From contig CAAFMG010000146.1 of NCBI GenBank assembly GCA_900763965.1, positions 1 through 27,723 of the forward strand: 27,723 nucleotides of DNA, in the 5' to 3' direction. Shown piece by piece: positions 21,104-27,723 of this stretch. The notes beneath the pieces were generated by a model. That model searched no databases and was not told where the DNA came from. It saw only the letters and a list, made by a program, of their open reading frames with translations. Source of the DNA: an uncultured Oscillospiraceae bacterium. Its GTDB lineage: Bacteria > Bacillota > Clostridia > Oscillospirales > Oscillospiraceae. The translations under genes were made by a program, and so were the position numbers. Each line of letters opens with the position of its first letter. The first letter of the stretch is position 1.

Positions 21104-21785
21104 CCTGCTTTCCATCGGTGTTCTGCCGGTGGTTCTGACTCTGAGCTGCTTCCTGCTGGGGCAGAAGCTGCAAAAAAAGCTGGGCTCTGCCCTGATCAAT
21201 CCCATTATCATCGCCGTGATCCTGGTGCTGCTGTTTCTAAAGTGTACCGGCATTTCCCCGGCTGCCTATCAGGCGGATCTGCGGGTGCTATCCTGGCTGC
21301 TGACCCCCGCCACCATCTGTCTGGCTCTGCCGATGTATGAGCAGTTCCAGCTTTTGAAAAAGCACCTGGGGGCCATCGCCGCCGGCGTTGCCGCCGGTAC
21401 CGCCGCCAGTCTGGCTGTGGTCTTTGGGTTCGCCCTGGTCTTTGCCTTTTCGGCGGAGCTGACCGTGTCCCTGCTGCCCAAGTCCATCACCACCGCCATC
21501 GGCGTGGTTCTCAGCGAAATGGCAGGGGGAATGCCTGGGGTCACCACCGCCGTGATCATTTTCACCGGCATTTTCGGCAATATCCTGGGCCCGGTTTTCT
21601 GCCGGATCTTCCGCATTACCGACCCGGTAGCCCAGGGTGTGGCCTACGGCACCGCCGCCCACGTCATCGGCACCGCCAAGGCCAGTGAACTGAGCCCCCT
21701 GACCGGTGCCGTCAGCAGTCTGTCCCTGGTTGTGGCAGGTCTTCTGACCTCCCTGATCCTGCCTTTGGTAACGGGGCTACTGTAA
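21096..21785 (+). CDS. lrgB: CidB/LrgB-family membrane protein
   Basis: 229-aa protein with about six helices. LrgB landmarks are SALINPIIIAVILV, LLPKSITTAIGVVLSEMAGG, the PGVTTAVIIFTGIFGNILGP segment and YGTAAHVIGTAKASEL. The ATG at 21096 lies behind GGAGGG at normal spacing, while an ATG at 21090 is too close to it. It overlaps lrgA by 8 bp and ends the rpiR-lrgA-lrgB operon. Partner of LrgA; a pyruvate-transport role is inferred from family members only. Confidence 0.92.
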   Translation: MNNLLSIGVLPVVLTLSCFLLGQKLQKKLGSALINPIIIAVILVLLFLKCTGISPAAYQADLRVLSWLLTPATICLALPMYEQFQLLKKHLGAIAAGVAAGTAASLAVVFGFALVFAFSAELTVSLLPKSITTAIGVVLSEMAGGMPGVTTAVIIFTGIFGNILGPVFCRIFRITDPVAQGVAYGTAAHVIGTAKASELSPLTGAVSSLSLVVAGLLTSLILPLVTGLL

Positions 21786-21800
21786 TTTTTATCATTTTGC

Positions 21801-21933
21801 AAACAATGCTGAATTGGTCGAGTAATGTAATAATGTTGCAAAATGTACAATGTTTCGGCGTTGTACCGCCGAATTTCATTCGCAAATGTTTGAAACTGCA
21901 TTGTCGGCGCATTTGCGCCGACGTTGTTTTTCC
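21801..21933 (+). repeat. Diverged direct repeat, unit 1
   Basis: Shares with unit 2 (22052-22192) GTAATGTAA, AATGTTGC, the TGTACCGCCGAATTTCA block, an AATGTTTGA/AATGTTCGA stretch and GCATTGTCGGCGCATT. Identity is roughly 70-75% by eye, spacing about 250 bp. The right arm of its hairpin is replaced by another palindrome. No coding sequence is supported. Confidence 0.55.
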
Positions 21934-21947
21934 ATGGGAAAAACAAC
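21923..21947. repeat. Perfect palindrome (11-bp arms)
   Basis: GTTGTTTTTCC (21923-21933) and GGAAAAACAAC (21937-21947) with ATG between them. Confidence 0.7.
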
Positions 21948-21948
21948 C

Positions 21949-21967
21949 GGGAAGATACTATCTTCCC
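21949..21967. repeat. Perfect palindrome (9-bp arms)
   Basis: GGGAAGATA (21949-21957) and TATCTTCCC (21959-21967) around one C. It begins two bases after the preceding palindrome. Confidence 0.65.
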
Positions 21968-22020
21968 CTACGAACACTCCGAAATTCCTGCTCAGTAATT
22001 CGGTGGCACAGACCGTGTAG

Positions 22021-22039
22021 GGGCGGATATTATCCGCCC
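22021..22039. repeat. Perfect palindrome (9-bp arms)
   Basis: GGGCGGATA (22021-22029) and TATCCGCCC (22031-22039) around one T, preceded by GTAG. I recall similar GGGGCGGAT-type hairpins as common intergenic repeats in gut Clostridia. Confidence 0.65.
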
Positions 22040-22051
22040 GCCAACGTTGCA

Positions 22052-22192
22052 AATTTTTGAGCAGAACCATATTGGCCCGGTAATGTAACAATGTTGCGAA
22101 TATTCCATATTTCGACATTGTACCGCCGAATTTCACCGTATAATGTTCGATATTGCATTGTCGGCGCATTGCGCCGACAATGCAATGTTGAA
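22052..22192 (+). repeat. Diverged direct repeat, unit 2
   Basis: Second copy of the repeat described at 21801-21933. It keeps the complete central palindrome. Together the two units and the palindromes between them fill the gene-free stretch between lrgB and ftsH. Confidence 0.55.
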
Positions 22193-22216
22193 CATTTGCA
22201 AATGAAATTCGGTGGT
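22122..22216. mobile_element. Foldback element with ~46-bp arms (MITE-like)
   Basis: Centre ATT (22168-22170). Next to it 16-bp arms ATTGCATTGTCGGCGC and GCGCCGACAATGCAAT are perfect. Farther out TAATGTTC pairs with GAACATT and CCGCCGAATTTCA with TGAAATTCGGTGG. The whole could form one long hairpin. No protein is coded; no target duplication could be assigned. Confidence 0.6.
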
Positions 22217-22225
22217 AAGCAAAAA

Positions 22226-22277
22226 GCCGGGGCAGATCGCGCACCATAGGAAAATGGCTGCGCAATCTTACCCCGGC
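22226..22277 (-). terminator. Second terminator-like hairpin after ftsH
   Basis: GCCGGGG pairs with CCCCGGC, then AGAT with ATCT, GCGCA with TGCGC and CCAT with ATGG, with small bulges. On the minus strand TTTTTGC follows. It may be a back-up terminator for ftsH. Confidence 0.55.
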
Positions 22278-22321
22278 AAGGAAAGTCCCGGAGACAGCAT
22301 CCCCCGGCACCCAAATCCCCA

Positions 22322-22356
22322 TAAAAAAGAGGCGCTCCCTTGCGGGAACGCCTCTT
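22322..22356 (-). terminator. Intrinsic terminator of ftsH
   Basis: Stem AAGAGGCGCTCCC (22327-22339) with GGGAACGCCTCTT (22344-22356), one G-U on the minus strand, loop TTGC, followed by TTTTTTATG on the minus strand. It lies 8 bp past the ftsH stop. Confidence 0.88.
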
Positions 22357-22364
22357 AATTAATA

Positions 22365-24290
22365 TTAGTCGTTATCTTCGGACTTCTGCTCGGCTTCCGG
22401 CTGCTGCTCGGTCTTCTTTTCGTCCTTGCCTTCGGCATTGACGTAGGCCATCAGCTCGTCACCGGTGATGGTTTCCTTTACCAGCAGGTACTCGGAGACT
22501 TCATCCAGCAGGGGGCGGTGGCCCATAAGGATCTGCTTGGCTTCCTCGTAGGACTGATCCAGCAGCTTTTTGACCTCCTGATCCACTTCGTAAGCGGTGG
22601 ACTGGGAGCAGTCCATGTAGGCCTGGCCGTCCAGGTACTGGTTGTTGATAGATGCGGTGGACATCAGGCCCAGCTTTTCGCTCATGCCGTACTGGGTGAC
22701 CATGGCACGGGCCAGGGAGGTGGCGCGCTGGATGTCGTTGGAGGCACCGGTGGTCTGCACACCGAATACCACCTGCTCGGCAGCCCGGCCGCCCAGCAGG
22801 GTGCGCAGCTCGGTGCGCAGCTCCTGGGCGGTGCTCAGGAACTTTTCTTCTTCCGGCATCTGCATGGTGTAGCCCAGTGCGCCGGAGGTGTGGGGAACGA
22901 TGGTGATTTTGGACACGGGCTGGGTGTGCTTTTCCAGGGCGGCCACCAGGGCGTGACCCACCTCGTGGTAGGAAACCAGCCGTTTTTCCGTATCCGTCAG
23001 CACGGTGTTCTTCTTTTCCGTACCGGCGATGACCGTCTCAAAGGATACCAGCAGATCCGCCTGATTCACCGCCTGACGGCCCTGACGGACAGCCCGGAGG
23101 GCGGCTTCGTTGACCAGGTTGGCAAGATCCGCACCCACCGCACCGGCGGTGGCCTGGGCGATCTTCTTCAGATCCACGTCCTCGCTGAGACGGATCTTCC
23201 GGGTGTGGACCTTCAGGGTGTCCAGACGGCCCTGGAGGTTGGGGCGATCCACAATGATCCGGCGGTCGAAACGGCCGGGACGGAGCAGGGCCTTGTCCAG
23301 AATTTCCGGACGGTTGGTGGCTGCCAGACACACAATGCCCTTAGAGGGCTCAAAGCCGTCGATTTCGTTGAGCAGCTGGTTCAGGGTCTGCTCCTGCTCG
23401 GAGTTGGAGCCGCCGTACCGGGTGTCTCTTGCCCGGCCCACGGCATCAATTTCGTCAATAAAGATGATACAGGGGGCTACCTTGGTGGCCTGCTGGAACA
23501 GGTCACGGACACGGCTGGCACCCATGCCCACGAACATCTCCACAAAGTCCGAGCCGGACATGGAGAAGAAGGGCACATCCGCTTCTCCGGCCACGGCCTT
23601 GGCAAGCAATGTTTTACCGGTGCCCGGAGGGCCCACCAGCAGAGCGCCCTTAGGAAGCTTTGCGCCGATGGCGGTGTACTTCTGGGGGTTGTGGAGGAAA
23701 TCAATGATCTCCTGCAGGGACTCCTTGGCCTCATCCTGACCGGCAACGTCCTTAAAGGTGACACCGGTCTGCTTTTCCATATAGACCTTGGCCTTGGATT
23801 TGCCGAAGCCTCCCATCATGCCGTCGCCGCCCATCCGCCGGGTCAGAGAGCGCATGAAGAAGAACAGGATGGCGAACATCATCACATAGTACAAAATGGA
23901 CAGGATCATGGAGTTGTCTTCCGTGATGGCATAGTCCCCCTCTACGCCGTCGGCGTGGAGCTCCCGGAGCAGAGCATCGCCGTCGGTGCCCACAGGCAGG
24001 CCGGTGTAGCAGGCTTTCTGCACCGCCGGATCCTTGGCGGCCTCCTCCTTGGTCATGTAGATGATGCGGTCGTACTTAACCAGCACCTCCGCCAGCTGAT
24101 GTTCCTCCTTGGCTTCCAGAAACTGGGAGTAGGTGGTCTCGGTGTACTGGCTGTTGGAGATCATGTTGTACACCCAGGTAAACACCATGATCAAGGCCAG
24201 GGAGATGATAATGGCCGCACCAATGTTCTTGGGCTTGTCCCCCTCCGGGTTGGGCTTTTGGGGGGGCGGATTTTTATGATTATTATCCAT
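22365..24290 (-). CDS. ftsH: ATP-dependent zinc metalloprotease FtsH
   Basis: 641-aa membrane AAA+ protease that degrades misfolded membrane and regulatory proteins. Two helices (about residues 23-42 and 127-148) flank an external domain. The AAA module has Walker A GPPGTGKT (220-227), pore motif MFVGMGASRV, Walker B CIIFIDEID and the second region of homology ATNRPEILDKALLRPGRFDRR. The zinc protease has HEVGH (442-446) and the downstream Asp ligand in TGASNDIQRAT. The C-terminal tail is Glu/Lys/Gln rich. The start at 24290 (MDNNHKN) has AAGGAGG ahead; 21 upstream in-frame codons overlap the promoter and are rejected. It is monocistronic, divergent from the rlmB-type gene, ending in a strong terminator. 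Confidence 0.96.
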   Translation of the reverse strand: MDNNHKNPPPQKPNPEGDKPKNIGAAIIISLALIMVFTWVYNMISNSQYTETTYSQFLEAKEEHQLAEVLVKYDRIIYMTKEEAAKDPAVQKACYTGLPVGTDGDALLRELHADGVEGDYAITEDNSMILSILYYVMMFAILFFFMRSLTRRMGGDGMMGGFGKSKAKVYMEKQTGVTFKDVAGQDEAKESLQEIIDFLHNPQKYTAIGAKLPKGALLVGPPGTGKTLLAKAVAGEADVPFFSMSGSDFVEMFVGMGASRVRDLFQQATKVAPCIIFIDEIDAVGRARDTRYGGSNSEQEQTLNQLLNEIDGFEPSKGIVCLAATNRPEILDKALLRPGRFDRRIIVDRPNLQGRLDTLKVHTRKIRLSEDVDLKKIAQATAGAVGADLANLVNEAALRAVRQGRQAVNQADLLVSFETVIAGTEKKNTVLTDTEKRLVSYHEVGHALVAALEKHTQPVSKITIVPHTSGALGYTMQMPEEEKFLSTAQELRTELRTLLGGRAAEQVVFGVQTTGASNDIQRATSLARAMVTQYGMSEKLGLMSTASINNQYLDGQAYMDCSQSTAYEVDQEVKKLLDQSYEEAKQILMGHRPLLDEVSEYLLVKETITGDELMAYVNAEGKDEKKTEQQPEAEQKSEDND

Positions 24291-24324
24291 AAATATGCCT
24301 CCTTGGGGCAATTTCGTTTTTTCC

Positions 24325-24353
24325 ATCATATCACATTTTTTCCCTGCAAGCAA
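24325..24353 (-). promoter_or_regulatory. Promoter of ftsH
   Basis: Minus strand TTGCTT (24348-24353), 17-bp spacer, TATGAT (24325-24330), 34 bp before the start codon. Confidence 0.65.
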
Positions 24354-24433
24354 TGCAGAATCTGTGGTTTACCGTAAATTTTCTGTTAATTCCCCAGGCA
24401 AATGTTAAATTTTTTTCCAAAAGGAAAAAGGTA

Positions 24434-24462
24434 TTGTGTAATAGAAGTGAATCTGTTATAAT
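24434..24462 (+). promoter_or_regulatory. Promoter of the rlmB-type gene
   Basis: TTGTGT (24434-24439), 17-bp spacer, TATAAT (24457-24462). The start codon is about 50 bp downstream. The large gene behind it is probably carried on the same transcript. Confidence 0.7.
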
Positions 24463-24511
24463 GCTACTATCTATAATTATGGTTAGGAATATCCAATATG
24501 GAGGAGCATTT

Positions 24512-25330
24512 ATGAACGAAAAACGCCGTCCTCAGGGACGTGAACCCCAGCACCGGGCGGATCGGTTTGCCCAGCGCACCGAGCCTGTGGAGGAAGTGGA
24601 GGGCCAGCTGGAGGGCCGCAACGCCATTACCGAGGCTCTGAAAAGCGGCCGCACCATTGACAAGGTGTTCATCGCCGCCGGGGATACCGACCGGGGCTTG
24701 CAGCGGCTGGCTGCCCAGGCCAAGGAGGCCGGAGCCGTGGTGGTTCCTGTGGACCGCCGGAAGCTGGATGCCATGTCCTTCACCCGTGCCCATCAGGGCA
24801 TCATCGCTCTGGCAGCCGCCCATGTGTACTACACCATTGACGATCTTTTGGAGGAGGCCGCTTCCCGTGGAGAGGCCCCTCTGCTGGTAATCTGCGATGA
24901 GCTGTCCGACCCCCATAATCTGGGCGCCATCCTCAGAAGCGCCGAGTGCGCCGGTGCCCACGGTGTCATCATCCCCAAGCGCCGCAGTGTCGGCCTGACT
25001 GCCACCGTTGCCAAGGCTTCCGCCGGTGCGGTGGAGTACATGAAGGTGGCCCGGGTGACCAACATTTCCGCCGCCATTCAGGAGCTGAAGGAGAAGGGTG
25101 TGTGGATTTACGGCACCGCCGCCGAGGGCTCCATCCCCATGTACAAGGCCGATCTGACCGGCCCTGCCGCCATTGTCATCGGCAATGAAGGGGACGGCAT
25201 GAGCCAGCTGGTGCGCAAGAACTGCGACGTGATGGTACACATCCCCATGAAGGGCCGCATCAACTCCCTGAACGCCTCCGCCGCCGCATCCATTCTGCTC
25301 TACGAGGCAGTGCGCCAGCGCCTTGGCTAA
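24512..25330 (+). CDS. rlmB: TrmH/SpoU-family 23S rRNA 2'-O-methyltransferase (RlmB-like)
   Basis: 272-aa methyltransferase of the SPOUT class using S-adenosylmethionine. After a charged N-terminal tail comes the substrate-binding domain (EVEGQLEGRNAITEALKSG, then AHQGIIALAA) and the knotted catalytic domain with motif 1 DPHNLGAILRSAECAGAHG, motif 2 AIVIGNEGDGMSQLVRK and motif 3 IPMKGRINSLNASAAASIL. Domain layout equals RlmB, which methylates G2251 of 23S rRNA, but other TrmH-like targets cannot be ruled out. GGAGGAG stands 6 nt before the ATG. The next gene follows 26 bp later, so both probably form an operon. Confidence 0.9.
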   Translation: MNEKRRPQGREPQHRADRFAQRTEPVEEVEGQLEGRNAITEALKSGRTIDKVFIAAGDTDRGLQRLAAQAKEAGAVVVPVDRRKLDAMSFTRAHQGIIALAAAHVYYTIDDLLEEAASRGEAPLLVICDELSDPHNLGAILRSAECAGAHGVIIPKRRSVGLTATVAKASAGAVEYMKVARVTNISAAIQELKEKGVWIYGTAAEGSIPMYKADLTGPAAIVIGNEGDGMSQLVRKNCDVMVHIPMKGRINSLNASAAASILLYEAVRQRLG

Positions 25331-25356
25331 AACCCATCCCATCAGGAGGATCCAAT

Positions 25357-27534
25357 ATGGACGAAAACAATGATCTCCAGGAATTTGACCTGGAAGACAT
25401 TCTCAACGAGTTTCACGACCAGGCAGCCGATGCCCCGGAGGATGATGCTCAGGACATTCTGGACATGCTGGACAAGGCGGAGGAAGCCGCTCTGGAAAAC
25501 GCCCAGGAGGTCATGGAGGAAATGACGGAAGCGGCAGTGGAAGCTGCCGAGACCGGGGAAGATTCCGATGCCTCCATGGACACCATCCGCATGAATGACA
25601 TCATCGCCCAGATCGCCCGGGAGTCCGGTCAGGTTCTGGAAGAAGCGGAAGAAGATGTGGCAGTTGCAGAGGAGACGGCAGCGGAACAGACCGTCACCGA
25701 GAAGAAAACCATCCGCATGAAGCTTCTGGAGCACAAGCCCAAGGAGCCCAGCCAGGATGCCACCATCCGCCTGGATGCCGGCCTGGAAGCTGCCGAAAGC
25801 AAGGTCAAAAAGGGTCAGCCCCGGAAGACCGCCACGGCTCCCGAAAATCAGGATGAGGGCAACATCCTCTATAACCCCCGCACCCGTCTGCGGGAACTGA
25901 AAAAGAAGCTGGTGGCAGGCCCGGAAAAGCGGTACTATGAGCTTTCCGAGGTGGGCGTGGGCAAAATGCAGATTGGCATTCTGGTGAACCTGGCCCTGGT
26001 GGCGCTGTGCGCCATCCCCGCCGTGATGTACACCATGGATATGATTCCGGAAAACCGTCTGCGGTTTGTGATTTTCAGCCAGATCCTGGCCATGCTGGTG
26101 TCTGCCCTGCTGGGCTGCGGGGTGATGCTGGACGGCCTGGGCGATCTGTTCCACGGCAAATTCAGCATCAATACCATGCTCAGCTTCACCTTCCTCGCCT
26201 GCTGTCTGGACGGCGTGCGGTGTCTGTCCGAGCTGCGGATCCCCTGCTGCGTGGCCTTCGCCCTGGAAATGGCTCTGGCCCAGTGGGCGGCCTACCAGCG
26301 CCACAGCAAGGAGCTGTCGGAAATGGACACCATGCGCAAGGCCGTCCGGCTGATGGGCATTGTAAAGGAAGAGGACTTCTACGAGGGCCGTCCGGGGCTG
26401 CTGCGCCGGGATGGTCAGGTGGAGGATCTCATGGAGGACTACGGCAGACGCAGCACCCCGGAGATCGTCCAGAGCATCTACTGCCTGCTGGCCCTGCTGA
26501 TCTGCATCGGCATTTCCCTGCTGGCCGGGATCAACCATGGTACCGGCATGGCCTTGCAGATTCTGTCCACCGCCCTGCTGGTGGCAGTACCTGCCAGCTT
26601 CTTCGTCACCCTGACCCGCCCCGGCGCTCTGCTGGAACGGCGGCTGCACATGGTAGGGGCTGTGCTGTGCGGCTGGAGGGGCATTAGGGGTCTGTGCGGC
26701 AAGGCCGCCTTCCCCCTGCGGGATACCGACCTGTTCCCCGCCAACACCACCAAGCTCAACGGCGTGAAGTTCTACGGCCGCCGGGATCCCGACGAGGTGG
26801 TGTCCTACACCGCTTCCGTGATTTTCGCCGCCGGGGGCAGCCTGGTGAGCGCTTTCCAGAAAATGCAGGAAAGCCGCAGCTGTCCTGTTTACGAGGTCAC
26901 GGATTTCCGGGACTATGGCAACGGCGGCGTTGGCGCAGAGGTCTGCGGCGAGCCGGTGCTCCTGGGCAGCCTGGAATTTTTGCAGGATATGGATGTGAGC
27001 ATCCCCGAGGGCACCATGGTCAGCCAGGCGGTGTACGCCGCCATTGACGGCCAGCTGTGCGCCGTGTTTGCCATTTCCTACGCCAAAATGCGTTCCGCCT
27101 CTGCCGGTATCATCTCCCTGTGCGGCAACCGGAAACTTACCCCCGTGATCACCGGCGGCGACTTTATGATCACAGCCGGACTGATCCGTGCCAAATTCGG
27201 TGTCAACACCCGGCGCATCGCCATTCCCGATCCCCAGGTGCAAATGGAGCTGGGTGTCCAGGCCACCGACCCGGAGACCCCCACCCTGGCCCTGACCACC
27301 CGGGACGAACTGGTGTCCTACGCCTACGCCGTCTCCGGCGCCCGTGCGCTGCGCCTGAGCTGCAACCTGGGTATGGTGATCCACCTGCTGGGAGGCATCC
27401 TGGGCATGGTCATCATGGCCGCCCTGGCCGTCCTGGGCTCCACAGAGCTGCTGACCCCCACCCATGTGCTGCTGTATCAGCTGGTATGGATGGTCCCCGG
27501 TCTGCTGATTACCGAGTGGACAAGAACCGTATAA
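25357..27534 (+). CDS. Degenerate P-type ATPase-like membrane protein with acidic N-terminal region
   Basis: 725 aa; I do not know a named family for it. Residues 1-165 are acidic, low complexity and probably disordered, with three TIRM/TIRL motifs (76-79, 118-121, 136-139). Residues 205-312 hold about four hydrophobic segments, 373-419 two more, and 671-718 a final pair. The order (helices, cytosolic part, helix pair, large cytosolic part, helix pair) is that of a P1B P-type ATPase, and stretches such as GNGGVGAEVCGEPVLLGSLEFL (landmark, 521-542) and AAIDGQLCAVFAISYA resemble its nucleotide-binding domain. Yet the DKTGT phosphorylation site seems replaced by RDTDLFPANTTKLNG (455-469), no TGES is seen in a very short actuator region (313-372), and no GDGxND hinge is visible. 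So it is probably unable to pump. AGGAGG precedes the ATG; strong terminator after. Probably co-transcribed with rlmB. Confidence 0.72.
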   Translation: MDENNDLQEFDLEDILNEFHDQAADAPEDDAQDILDMLDKAEEAALENAQEVMEEMTEAAVEAAETGEDSDASMDTIRMNDIIAQIARESGQVLEEAEEDVAVAEETAAEQTVTEKKTIRMKLLEHKPKEPSQDATIRLDAGLEAAESKVKKGQPRKTATAPENQDEGNILYNPRTRLRELKKKLVAGPEKRYYELSEVGVGKMQIGILVNLALVALCAIPAVMYTMDMIPENRLRFVIFSQILAMLVSALLGCGVMLDGLGDLFHGKFSINTMLSFTFLACCLDGVRCLSELRIPCCVAFALEMALAQWAAYQRHSKELSEMDTMRKAVRLMGIVKEEDFYEGRPGLLRRDGQVEDLMEDYGRRSTPEIVQSIYCLLALLICIGISLLAGINHGTGMALQILSTALLVAVPASFFVTLTRPGALLERRLHMVGAVLCGWRGIRGLCGKAAFPLRDTDLFPANTTKLNGVKFYGRRDPDEVVSYTASVIFAAGGSLVSAFQKMQESRSCPVYEVTDFRDYGNGGVGAEVCGEPVLLGSLEFLQDMDVSIPEGTMVSQAVYAAIDGQLCAVFAISYAKMRSASAGIISLCGNRKLTPVITGGDFMITAGLIRAKFGVNTRRIAIPDPQVQMELGVQATDPETPTLALTTRDELVSYAYAVSGARALRLSCNLGMVIHLLGGILGMVIMAALAVLGSTELLTPTHVLLYQLVWMVPGLLITEWTRTV

Positions 27535-27540
27535 AAAAGA

Positions 27541-27570
27541 ACGAGACAGTGTCACGCTGTCTCGTTTTTT
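27541..27570 (+). terminator. Intrinsic terminator of the rlmB operon
   Basis: Perfect 9-bp stem ACGAGACAG (27541-27549) with its complement (27557-27565), seven-base loop, then TTTTTT. Begins 7 bp after the stop codon. Confidence 0.9.
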
Positions 27571-27627
27571 GCGTCCAAAGGGGCAGGCGAAGCCCACCCG
27601 GCCCAGAGGGCAAGTCAGCGGGAATCC

Positions 27628-27693
27628 GGCGGCGCAGCCGCCCTTGGCTCCCCCTATGGGGGAGCTGGCGAGCCAGCGGCGAGCCTGAGAGGG
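27628..27693 (+). repeat. Intergenic hairpin repeat
   Basis: GGCGGC/GCCGCC (27628-27642), then GCTCCCCC/GGGGGAGC (27647-27665) and a TGGC/GCCA hairpin, within a CCCTTGGCTCCCCC ... GCCTGAGAGGG frame. I recall this kind of CTTGGCTCCCC/GGGGAGCTGGC repeat from many Clostridia genomes. The window ends 30 bp later without a further gene. Confidence 0.55.
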
Positions 27694-27723
27694 CGCAGGC
27701 AGTAGCAAATATGGAAAAAGTGC

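Noticed and set aside
21786..22320. CRISPR array in the palindrome cluster
   Set aside because: Only two diverged repeat units of over 100 bp, no regular 25-40 bp repeats with equal spacers and no cas genes.
25342..27708. Minus-strand open frame of nearly 790 codons opposite the P-type ATPase-like gene
   Set aside because: Low-complexity His/Gly/Gln composition, no ribosome binding site, and it runs through the plus-strand terminator. The plus-strand frame has membrane segments and proper signals.
1..27723. Prophage, integrated plasmid or tRNA-linked island
   Set aside because: No integrase, phage structural gene, replication gene, tRNA or rRNA was recognised; only MITEs suggest mobility.

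Overview
The window reads as chromosomal DNA of a GC-rich, strictly anaerobic Gram-positive gut bacterium, most likely class Clostridia, order Oscillospirales. This is inferred from AGGAGG-type ribosome binding sites on nearly every gene, a lipobox lipoprotein, SLH-repeat surface protein, [FeFe] hydrogenase, ECF-type thiamine uptake, and dense intrinsic terminators. I cannot name the species. About 22 protein genes and one clear pseudogene are supported. No rRNA, tRNA, CRISPR array, phage or plasmid genes were seen.

Layout. 1-2.0 kb: an orphan sugar-ABC ATPase gene (MsmK/UgpC type) bracketed by two 221-bp foldback MITEs in opposite orientation. 2.0-9.0 kb: a group-B-like monomeric [FeFe] hydrogenase (-), a D-Ala-D-Ala carboxypeptidase (+), the TldE/TldD pair (-), and a secreted cadherin-like/SLH protein (+). 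9.0-11.1 kb: a thiT remnant behind a half-lost TPP riboswitch, an intact TPP-riboswitch-thiT unit, hinT and a COG2426-type membrane protein. 11.1-11.6 kb: two MITEs of a second subfamily. 11.6-21.8 kb: a sialic-acid module: ROK kinase, YdcF-like protein, nanA, two permeases and a lipoprotein binding protein (all -), then an SGNH esterase (+), a DUF624/YesL membrane protein (-), and rpiR-lrgA-lrgB (+). 21.8-22.3 kb: a gene-free cluster of nested palindromes. 22.3-27.7 kb: ftsH (-), an rlmB-type rRNA methyltransferase (+), and a 725-residue protein that looks like a P-type ATPase without its catalytic motifs.

How the genes fit together. The binding protein and two permeases have no ATPase beside them, so the MsmK-type ATPase at the window start is an obvious candidate energizer. 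NanA would split imported sialic acid into ManNAc and pyruvate; the ROK protein is a candidate ManNAc kinase; no NanE epimerase or sialidase is present in the window. The divergent SGNH gene could remove O-acetyl groups. Between the nan genes and the SGNH gene lies a near-consensus promoter with two strong palindromes directly upstream, which the nearby RpiR regulator may bind. LrgAB, translationally coupled to RpiR, belongs to a family with members linked to pyruvate movement, which suggests a tie to the pyruvate made by NanA.

Most unusual items: the degenerate P-type ATPase-like protein; the MITE pairs sitting between genes and their terminators; the duplicated and decaying TPP riboswitch-thiT unit whose terminator stem kept pairing while its sequence changed; the symmetric hairpin inside the nan operon; and the palindrome cluster before ftsH.
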